Translations under genes and position numbers: made by a program
Notes under the pieces: model-generated
Database searches by the model: none
What the model was told of the DNA's origin: nothing
What the model saw: the letters and a program-made list of their open reading frames with translations, nothing else
In this document: in pieces, positions 1 through 5,366 of the stretch
Layout: each line of letters starts with the position of its first letter
How positions within the stretch are numbered: position 1 is the stretch's first letter
Assembly (NCBI GenBank): GCA_021798675.1
Contig: JAJZGE010000171.1
Location: 1 to 5,366, forward strand
Source of the DNA: Pseudomonadota bacterium
Lineage (GTDB): Bacteria > Pseudomonadota > Gammaproteobacteria > Xanthomonadales > Rhodanobacteraceae
Direction of reading: 5' to 3'
DNA length: 5,366 nucleotides

Positions 1-1
1 G

Positions 2-313
2 GCGGTGAACTCGATGGAGCAGACCACTGCCGAGGTGGTGGCCGGTGCGCGCCTGGCGGAGGACGCCGGCAGCGCGCTGGGCGACATCGAGCGCGTCTCG
101 CACGATCTGTCCGCGCTGATTCAGAGCATCTCCAGCGCGGCGCGCGCGCAGTCCGCGGCGGCCACCGATGTTTCGGTGTCGATGAACGCGATTCAGGAAA
201 TCACTTCGCAAACCTCGCAGGGCGCGAGCCAGACCGCCGACTCGATCGGTACGCTGGCCCAGCTGGCGAGCGACCTGCGGCGCTCGGTGGCGCATTTCAA
301 GTTGCCGGGTTGA
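2..313 (+). CDS. pilJ: Type IV pilus chemoreceptor PilJ, C-terminal end (5'-truncated by window edge)
   Basis: The last 103 codons of a methyl-accepting chemotaxis protein; the gene begins left of the window. The visible peptide is Ala/Ser/Thr/Gln-rich and amphipathic, typical of the C-terminal arm of the cytoplasmic signalling coiled coil, with stretches such as SQTSQGASQTADSI and ARAQSAAATDVSVSMNAI. It ends RRSVAHFKLPG before a TGA at 311-313, an ending typical of PilJ, and shows no C-terminal pentapeptide of the kind that tethers CheR/CheB in enteric receptors. PilJ is an inner-membrane receptor of the Pil-Chp system and controls ChpA through a CheW-like adaptor (PilI). The assignment to PilJ rather than another receptor rests on this C-terminus plus the chpA-type kinase that follows on the same strand. 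Its ligand domain, membrane segments and conserved signalling tip are outside the window, so receptor function cannot be checked here. A GTG at 5 and an ATG at 14 lie in frame but are internal codons, not starts. Confidence 0.85.
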   Translation, partial: AVNSMEQTTAEVVAGARLAEDAGSALGDIERVSHDLSALIQSISSAARAQSAAATDVSVSMNAIQEITSQTSQGASQTADSIGTLAQLASDLRRSVAHFKLPG

Positions 314-374
314 CATCGGCCGAGTCGATATCAGCCTGGTCTACATCAGTATTTTGACGGGGGGCAGTCTCGCT

Positions 375-402
375 GGTTGCGTGATGCGTGCATGGTGCAA
401 CC
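375..402 (+). other. Inverted repeat / possible RNA hairpin ahead of chpA
   Basis: GGTTGC (375-380) is matched by GCAACC (397-402), a perfect 6-bp stem around a 16-base loop. Inside the loop ATGC (384-387) pairs with GCAT (390-393) across GT, though a 2-base loop is too tight for RNA, so only part of that inner stem could form. The element ends 4 bases before the GA-rich ribosome binding site. It has no T tract and does not look like a terminator. It could modulate chpA translation or be chance in GC-rich DNA. Confidence 0.3.
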
Positions 403-405
403 GCT

Positions 406-413
406 GAGAGAGG
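406..413 (+). promoter_or_regulatory. Ribosome binding site of chpA
   Basis: GAGAGAGG is a purine-rich Shine-Dalgarno-like sequence, with GAG cores 3 to 8 bases from the ATG at 417. It supports this start. A TGA at 405-407, in the chpA frame and overlapping the first bases of the site, rules out any longer N-terminus. Confidence 0.65.
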
Positions 414-416
414 CGC

Positions 417-3400
417 ATGAGACTTCAAGACCACATCGATTTCACCACCCTGCAGTGGGTCAAGCCGGAGCTCGACGAGACGCTGTCGATCGCTCGCGAG
501 GCGCTGGAGTCCTATGTCGACAATCCGGCCAAGCGCGACTACATGCGCACTTGCACGGACCACCTGCATCAGGTGCACGGCACCTTGCAGATGGTCGAGC
601 TGTACGGCGCGGCGATGGTCACGGCAGAAATGGAGGCGCTTTCGATTGCGCTGCTGCAGGAAAGCGTCACCTACCGCGAGGAAGCCTATGCCGCGCTGAT
701 GCGCGGCCTGATGCAGCTGCCCGATTACCTTGAGCGGCTGTCCAGCGGCCATCGCGATGTGCCGGTGGTGCTGCTGCCGCTGCTGAACGACCTGCGCGCC
801 AGTCGCGAACAGCCGCCGCTGCCCGAATCGGCGATGTTCCATCCCAACCTCGACGCGTTCCTGCCCGAGCAGGCGCCCGCGGCGATGAGCGAGTCGTACG
901 CCGAGGCGCATCGCGGCGAACTGGTCGATCTGCGTCTGCGCTTCCAGCAGCAATTGCTCGGCTGGTTCCGCGGGCAGAATCCCGCGCAGCAGCTGCTTGG
1001 CATGCGCAAGACGCTGCTGTCGATCACCGCGCGCTGCTATCACGTGCACGGCCGGCGGCTGTGGTGGATTGCCGCCGGCGTGCTGGAAGGGCTGGAGCAG
1101 GGCATGCTCAAGAGCCAGGCCGGCGAAGTGCGCCAGCTGATCGGCAAGGTCGACCGCAGCATCCGCCAGCTGATCGAGCATGGCGAGGACAGCCTGCGCG
1201 GCAACGATGCGAACGAGCTGGCGAGCAAGCTGCTCTACATCGTGGCGCAGGCCAGCCAGTGCAGCCCGCAAATGCAGCTGCTGCGCGAGACCTATGCGCT
1301 GGACAGCCTGCTGCCGGATGCCGGCGAACTGGAACACGCCCGCGGATCGATGGCCGGGCACAATCGCGCGCTGCTCGATTCGGTCTCGCGCGCGCTGAAG
1401 GACGACCTGCTGCGCGTCAAGGAAGCGCTCGACCTGTTCCTGCGCCAGCAGGACGGCGACCCCGCCCAGCTCGCGGCCCAGGGCGAAGTGCTGGAACGTG
1501 TCGGTGACACGCTGGGCATGCTGGCGCTGGCGGTGCCGCGGCGCGTGATCACCGAGCAGCGGCGCATGCTGGACGAAATCGCCAACCGCATGCGTCCGGC
1601 CGACGAAGAGACCCTGCTCGACGTGGCCGGCGCGCTGCTGTACGTCGAGGCATCGCTGGACGACCACATCGAGAGCCTCGGCTCGGAAGAACAGGCTGGT
1701 ACCGGCAGCGCCACCCAGGGGCTGCCGCGCAGCGAGGCGCTGGGTGTTGTCACGGCCTTGATGCAGGAGGCGATCAGCAACACGGCCAAGGTCAAGGACG
1801 CGATTGTGGCGTTCGTCGAATCCGGCTGGGAGCACGGTCGCCTGACGGGCACGCCGAGCCTGATGGAGGAAGTGGCCGGCGCCATGCGCATGATGTCTGC
1901 CCCGCGCCCGGCCGAGCTGGCCGAGGGCGTGGGCCGCTTCATCGGCCATGAGCTGCTGGGCGACCGGCGCGTACCCAGCGGTGCGCAGATGGATCATCTG
2001 GCCGACGCGCTGGCAGCGCTCGAGTACTACCTGGAGGCCGCGCGCGAACATCGCGGCGGGCTGGAGCATATTCTCGACGTGGCCGAGCACAGCCTTGGCC
2101 TGCTCGGGTACTGGCCGGTGCCGGCGGCGCGGCCGCTTTCGCTGGCTGCGGTGACCGCGGTGGAGCCGGAGCCGGAGCCGGTCGCAACCGGCAATCTCGA
2201 CGACGAGCACCATCCTGAGCTTTCCGAGTCGGTCAGCCTGTTGCAAGGCGATGATCTCGCGCAGCTGTTTGTCGGTGACAGCGCGCCACTCGCTCCGCTG
2301 CTGCACAACCTGGACGGACTGCGTCTGGCCGAGACCGAGGCAACCGCGCCGGCCATGCTGGAAGGCGACGCGGCAGATCAGCACGGCGACGACTGGATCG
2401 AGGTCGAGGAGGAACAGTTCGAGCAGGTGCCGGTGCGCGACCCGCTGGCGGCCAATACCACTTTCAATGCGAATGCCGAAGGCATCGATGACGATATCCG
2501 CGAGATCTTCCTGGAGGAAATGCAGGAGGAGATCGACAACCTGCGCAATGCCGAACAGGCATGGCTGGCCGATCCCGCCCAGATCTCCTCGCTGGTCAGC
2601 ATCCGCCGATCGTTCCACACGCTGAAGGGCTCCGGCCGGCTGGTCGGTGCCGGCGTGCTGGGCGAGTTTGCGTGGAAGGTGGAGGACATGCTCAACCGCG
2701 TGCTCGACGGCAGCATCCAGCCGGACGAGCAGGTCCAGGCGCTGGTGCGTCACGCGATCGATGCGCTGCCGCAGCTGCTGGCGGCGCTGAAGGGCGAAGG
2801 CGCACCGAGTGTGCCGCTGAGCGCGCTCATGCGTGTCGCCGAACAGCTGGCGGCTGGTCACCCGGCCAAGCTGGAGGATCACGCCGTACCGGCCATGGAA
2901 ACCGTTCGCCGGGTGGTGCGCCGTCGCGTGCCGGCCCCGCTCAAGCTGGCCAGCGATGCCGTACCGCAGGCCAGCCTGACCGATGCTGACGCCGCGGCGG
3001 AGCAACCGGCCAGCACGACGCCGATCGAAATGTTTGCCGGGCCGGTGCTGCCGCCGGTCGATCCGGTGCTGCTGGAAATCCTGCGCAGTGAAGTGGCGCA
3101 GTACCTGCAGACCATCCGCGCCACCATCCTGCGCGGCGGCGACGAACTGCCGATCGGTGAGGATCTGCTGCGTGCCGTGCACACGCTGCACGGTGCCATT
3201 GCGATGGTCGACATCCCGCTGCTGACCCAGCTGCTGTCCCCACTGGAGGGGATGTTCAAGCGGCTGCGTGCGTCCAACGTGCCGCTGTCGTCCGAAGGCG
3301 TGCGGTTGCTCAGCCAGTCTGCAGACGCTGTCGATCAGGTGATGGCCCAGTTCGATGCGGCGGAACCGCAGCTGCCACAGGTGGAAGCACTCACCGCGCA

Positions 3401-5366
3401 GATCCTCGCCATGCGCGATCGCTACCCCGAGTCGCAGGTTGCGCACGTGGTATACGAGCCGCGCGAGGAAGAGGCGGAGACCGCTGCCGCGACCGACGAT
3501 GCCGCGATGACCGCCTCGCTGGATGCCAGCATGGCCGAGGCCTCCGCGGGCGACGCGGACACGGCATCGGCCGAAACGCCCGGCGAGCAGCCGCTCCATG
3601 CGGCCGTCGATCCGGAGGATGCACATCACGCCGAGCTGGCCGCTGAGCTGGTCGCCGCGCTGGGCGCGTTTGAACCCGAGACCGCGGCCGCCGAGCGCGC
3701 GGTCGCCGAGCAGGTCGCCGCCGAAAAGGTCGCCGCCGAGCAATTGCTCGCCGAGCAGGCAGCGGAGCACGCTGCCATCGAACGGGCCAGGGTCGAGCAG
3801 GCCGCCGCCGAGCAGGCTGCGGCCGAGGCGCGTGAAGCGGAACGCGTCGCGGCGCAGGCGGCCAGCGAGCGAGCCCACGCCGAACAGGCCGCAGAACAGG
3901 TGGCCGCCGAGCTGGCTGCGGCCGAGCGCGCTGCGGCCGAGCGTGTCGCCGCCGAACAGGCTGCAGCCGCCGAGCGCGCCGCTGCGGAGCAGGCCGTCGC
4001 GCCGGCACCTGCATCCACCTTTGCGCTGGCTGGTTCCGGCCATATCGACGCCGATCTGCTGGAAGTATTCATCGACGAGGCGCGCGAGATCCTCGATCAC
4101 GCCGATGACGCGCTGGCGCAATGGCACGCCGAGCCGACCGAGCTGGCGCCGGTGGCCGAGCTGCAGCGCGACCTGCATACGCTGAAGGGTGGCGCGCGCA
4201 TTGCCGGCTTGATGCCGGTGGGCGATCTGTCCCATGCGATCGAGACGCTGCTCGAAAAGCCGATCCGCGACCCGGCCAAGACCGGCCCGCTGATCAGCGC
4301 GCTGGAGGCCAGCTTCGATCAGCTGCACGCGCTGGTGCAGCAGGTATCGCAGGGCGTCACGCTCGACTATCCGCAGGCCGCCATCGATCGGCTGCTGGCG
4401 CTGGCCGGCGAGACCACGCTTACCGACGATGCCGTGCTGGCGGCGGTGGCGATGCCGGCCGCGAAGGCCGTCAAGCACGCTGCGACAGCGGCGCTGCCGG
4501 GTGCGGCAACGGCGGGCGAACTGCCCGAGCTGCTGCCGGAAATGGAGGAAGAGGTTCGCTCCTCGCAGGAGCAGATTCGCGTTCGCGCCGACCTGCTTGA
4601 CAGCCTGGTCAACCATGCCGGTGAAGTGGCGATCTACCGTTCGCGGCTGGAACAGCAGGTGGCTGGTTACCGCTTCAACCTGGTCGAGCTGGAACAGACC
4701 GTGGCGCGCCTGCGCAGTCAGTTGCGCATGCTGGAAATCGAGACCGAGGCGCAGATCATTGCGCGCTTCCAGCGCGAGCACCGCGAAGCCGGCCTGGCCG
4801 CGTTCGACCCGCTCGAGCTCGATCGCTACTCGCAGCTGCAGCAGTATTCCCGCGCGTTGGCCGAGTCGGTATCCGATCTGGTGTCGATCCAGAACATGCT
4901 GGACGAACTTACCCGCCAGGCCGAGACGTTGCTGATCCAGCAGTCACGGGTCAGCACCGAACTGCAGGATGGCCTGCTGCGCACGCGCATGCTGCCGTTC
5001 GACACGATGGTGCCCAACCTGCGCCGCACCCTGCGCCAGGCGGCGCAGGAGCAGGGGAAGAGCGCGCAGCTGTACGTCGAGGGTGCCCACGGCGAAATGG
5101 ACCGCAACCTGCTCGACCGCATCAAGGCGCCGTTCGAGCACATGCTGCGCAACGCGATCGCGCATGGCATCGAGACCCCGGCCGAACGCCGCAAGGCCGG
5201 CAAACCGGCCGAGGGTTCGGTGCATATCCGCGTTGCGCGCGAGGCGACCGAGGTGGTGATCCGGGTCAGCGACGACGGCCGCGGACTGGATCGCGAGGCG
5301 ATCCGCAAGCGCGGCATCGAACGCGGATTGCTGCGTGCCGACATCAAACCCACCGACAACCAGCTG
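417..5366 (+). CDS. chpA: ChpA/PilL-type CheA-like histidine kinase with multiple Hpt domains (3'-truncated by window edge)
   Basis: Cytoplasmic kinase of the type IV pilus chemosensory system: it autophosphorylates under PilJ control and phosphorylates response regulators (PilG/PilH in known systems) that set twitching motility. The 1650 visible codons run to the edge without a stop. The start is fixed by an in-frame stop at 405-407. Domains, in order: FimL-like N-terminus, about 1-560, opening MRLQDHIDFTTLQWVKPELD, with H51 in HQVHG and further Hpt-like units that seem to lack the histidine; acidic linker about 582-688; Hpt with HTLKGSGRL, H734; Hpt with HTLHGAIAM, H922; acidic linker about 1014-1089; Ala/Glu repeat 1090-1192; Hpt with HTLKGGARI, H1254; CheA-type dimerisation region about 1385-1524 (LVNHAGE at 1397-1403, RTRMLPF at 1522-1528), carrying the extra FDPLELDRYS segment (1463-1472) typical of ChpA; ATPase domain from about 1525 with N box HMLRNAIAHG (H1575, N1579, H1583) and G1 box DDGRG (D1619-G1623). 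Odd: Ala1582 replaces the usual N-box Asp. The remaining ATPase boxes, CheW-like domain and receiver should lie downstream; Pseudomonas aeruginosa ChpA is about 2470 residues, and this one is probably somewhat shorter. An ordinary CheA is excluded by the N-terminus and several Hpt domains. Confidence 0.95.
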   Translation, partial: MRLQDHIDFTTLQWVKPELDETLSIAREALESYVDNPAKRDYMRTCTDHLHQVHGTLQMVELYGAAMVTAEMEALSIALLQESVTYREEAYAALMRGLMQLPDYLERLSSGHRDVPVVLLPLLNDLRASREQPPLPESAMFHPNLDAFLPEQAPAAMSESYAEAHRGELVDLRLRFQQQLLGWFRGQNPAQQLLGMRKTLLSITARCYHVHGRRLWWIAAGVLEGLEQGMLKSQAGEVRQLIGKVDRSIRQLIEHGEDSLRGNDANELASKLLYIVAQASQCSPQMQLLRETYALDSLLPDAGELEHARGSMAGHNRALLDSVSRALKDDLLRVKEALDLFLRQQDGDPAQLAAQGEVLERVGDTLGMLALAVPRRVITEQRRMLDEIANRMRPADEETLLDVAGALLYVEASLDDHIESLGSEEQAGTGSATQGLPRSEALGVVTALMQEAISNTAKVKDAIVAFVESGWEHGRLTGTPSLMEEVAGAMRMMSAPRPAELAEGVGRFIGHELLGDRRVPSGAQMDHLADALAALEYYLEAAREHRGGLEHILDVAEHSLGLLGYWPVPAARPLSLAAVTAVEPEPEPVATGNLDDEHHPELSESVSLLQGDDLAQLFVGDSAPLAPLLHNLDGLRLAETEATAPAMLEGDAADQHGDDWIEVEEEQFEQVPVRDPLAANTTFNANAEGIDDDIREIFLEEMQEEIDNLRNAEQAWLADPAQISSLVSIRRSFHTLKGSGRLVGAGVLGEFAWKVEDMLNRVLDGSIQPDEQVQALVRHAIDALPQLLAALKGEGAPSVPLSALMRVAEQLAAGHPAKLEDHAVPAMETVRRVVRRRVPAPLKLASDAVPQASLTDADAAAEQPASTTPIEMFAGPVLPPVDPVLLEILRSEVAQYLQTIRATILRGGDELPIGEDLLRAVHTLHGAIAMVDIPLLTQLLSPLEGMFKRLRASNVPLSSEGVRLLSQSADAVDQVMAQFDAAEPQLPQVEALTAQILAMRDRYPESQVAHVVYEPREEEAETAAATDDAAMTASLDASMAEASAGDADTASAETPGEQPLHAAVDPEDAHHAELAAELVAALGAFEPETAAAERAVAEQVAAEKVAAEQLLAEQAAEHAAIERARVEQAAAEQAAAEAREAERVAAQAASERAHAEQAAEQVAAELAAAERAAAERVAAEQAAAAERAAAEQAVAPAPASTFALAGSGHIDADLLEVFIDEAREILDHADDALAQWHAEPTELAPVAELQRDLHTLKGGARIAGLMPVGDLSHAIETLLEKPIRDPAKTGPLISALEASFDQLHALVQQVSQGVTLDYPQAAIDRLLALAGETTLTDDAVLAAVAMPAAKAVKHAATAALPGAATAGELPELLPEMEEEVRSSQEQIRVRADLLDSLVNHAGEVAIYRSRLEQQVAGYRFNLVELEQTVARLRSQLRMLEIETEAQIIARFQREHREAGLAAFDPLELDRYSQLQQYSRALAESVSDLVSIQNMLDELTRQAETLLIQQSRVSTELQDGLLRTRMLPFDTMVPNLRRTLRQAAQEQGKSAQLYVEGAHGEMDRNLLDRIKAPFEHMLRNAIAHGIETPAERRKAGKPAEGSVHIRVAREATEVVIRVSDDGRGLDREAIRKRGIERGLLRADIKPTDNQL
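2163..2180 (+). repeat. Short hexanucleotide repeat (GAGCCG)x3 in chpA
   Basis: Three exact tandem copies of GAGCCG encode Glu-Pro x3 (residues 583-588). They open the acidic linker between the FimL-like N-terminal region and the first canonical Hpt domain. The unit is a multiple of three, so copy-number change would lengthen or shorten the linker without a frameshift. Glu-Pro runs usually form stiff, extended linkers. Confidence 0.7.
3684..3992 (+). repeat. Degenerate 15-bp tandem repeat encoding an Ala/Glu pentapeptide array in chpA
   Basis: Residues 1090-1192 can be divided without remainder into 21 units of the type (A/V)-A-A-E-(Q/R/K): seventeen of five residues, three of four (AAEH, VAAQ, AAEQ) and one of six (AAAAER). 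Typical units are VAAEK, VAAEQ, AAAER and ARVEQ. At the DNA level this is a diverged repeat of about 15 bases rich in GCCGCCGAG and GAGCAGG. The composition predicts a long, charged, Ala-rich helix, resembling the helical spacer of TolA in style, joining the H922 Hpt region to the H1254 Hpt domain. A classic coiled coil is less likely because the period is five rather than seven. The repeat boundaries are seen directly; the structure is inferred. Confidence 0.8.

Larger units (their letters stand above)
314..416 (+). other. pilJ-chpA intergenic spacer
   Basis: This spacer has 103 bases between the pilJ stop and the chpA start. It holds a hairpin (375-402) and the chpA ribosome binding site. 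There is no convincing sigma-70 promoter: a perfect TTGACA at 310-315 overlaps the pilJ stop codon but has no TATAAT-like box 16-18 bases further on. There is no strong GC hairpin followed by a T run, so no intrinsic terminator is apparent. Cotranscription of pilJ and chpA is therefore the simplest reading (inference). The spacer is larger than the overlaps common inside operons, leaving room for translational or processing control. No gene for a methyltransferase or other protein fits here. Confidence 0.7.

Noticed and set aside
310..355. Possible promoter: perfect TTGACA at 310-315 and TTGACG at 354-359
   Set aside because: Neither has a TATAAT-like hexamer at 16-18 bases. The nearest AT-rich hexamers are too close (13 bases) or too far (over 25), and the first overlaps the pilJ stop codon.
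377..733. A 118-codon frame overlapping the start of chpA, out of frame
   Set aside because: It has no good ribosome binding site, no recognisable family and Arg/Ala/His-rich shadow composition. The chpA frame over the same bases gives a clear ChpA N-terminus.
3391..4185. Overlapping open frames on both strands over the repeat region, giving Arg/Pro-rich or Ala/Ser-rich peptides
   Set aside because: These are shadows of the GCC/GAG-rich repeat in chpA read in other frames. They have biased, repetitive composition and no credible start signals.
297..4781. A very long open frame on the minus strand (about 1494 codons) opposite chpA
   Set aside because: It is codon-aligned with chpA, so it is open simply because chpA lacks TTA, CTA and TCA codons over this stretch, as expected at high GC. 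The first blocking sense TCA upstream of it is at 4944-4946, and it ends at a TCA in pilJ (297-299). Its translation is Arg/Gln/His/Leu-rich and low in complexity and shows no recognisable domain, whereas the plus strand gives clear Hpt and CheA motifs.
1..5366. CRISPR arrays, insertion sequences, tRNA or rRNA genes
   Set aside because: There are no regularly spaced direct repeats with unique spacers, no transposase or terminal inverted repeats and no tRNA- or rRNA-like sequence. The only repeats are coding repeats within chpA.

Overview
The window is GC-rich, gene-dense DNA from a proteobacterium, most plausibly a gammaproteobacterium of the Xanthomonadales (Xanthomonas, Rhodanobacter or Dyella type). 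This assignment is inferred from protein character, codon use (third positions strongly G/C; TTA, CTA and TCA codons nearly absent) and gene order. No ribosomal or other taxonomic marker is present.

Layout: bases 1-313 hold the 3' end of a chemoreceptor gene, identified as pilJ, the receptor of the type IV pilus (Pil-Chp) chemosensory system. A 103-base spacer (314-416) follows, with a small hairpin and the ribosome binding site of the next gene. From 417 to the right edge runs one very large open reading frame of 1650 codons with no stop. It encodes most of ChpA (called PilL in some species), the CheA-like histidine kinase of the same system. The frame-defining evidence is a stop codon at 405-407 just upstream of the ATG, and continuous family-like protein sequence afterwards.

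The ChpA part reads, in order: a FimL-like N-terminal region built from degenerate Hpt-like units (about residues 1-560); an acidic linker; a canonical Hpt domain (H734); a second Hpt domain with the variant motif HTLHG (H922); an acidic linker; a 103-residue Ala/Glu-rich tandem repeat of about five residues per unit (1090-1192); a third Hpt domain (H1254); the CheA-type dimerisation region in its longer ChpA form (about 1385-1524); and the first part of the ATPase domain with its N box and G1 box. The rest of the ATPase domain, the CheW-like domain and the receiver expected in this family lie beyond the window.

Together the two genes form a signalling pair: PilJ senses at the membrane and controls autophosphorylation of ChpA, whose Hpt domains pass phosphate to response regulators (PilG and PilH in known systems) that steer pilus extension and retraction, and in some species cAMP. 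The system itself is known. The features most worth a second look are the pentapeptide repeat linker, an Asp-to-Ala change in the ATPase N box, the run of Hpt-like units lacking the acceptor histidine, and the absence of a methyltransferase gene (pilK) between the two genes.
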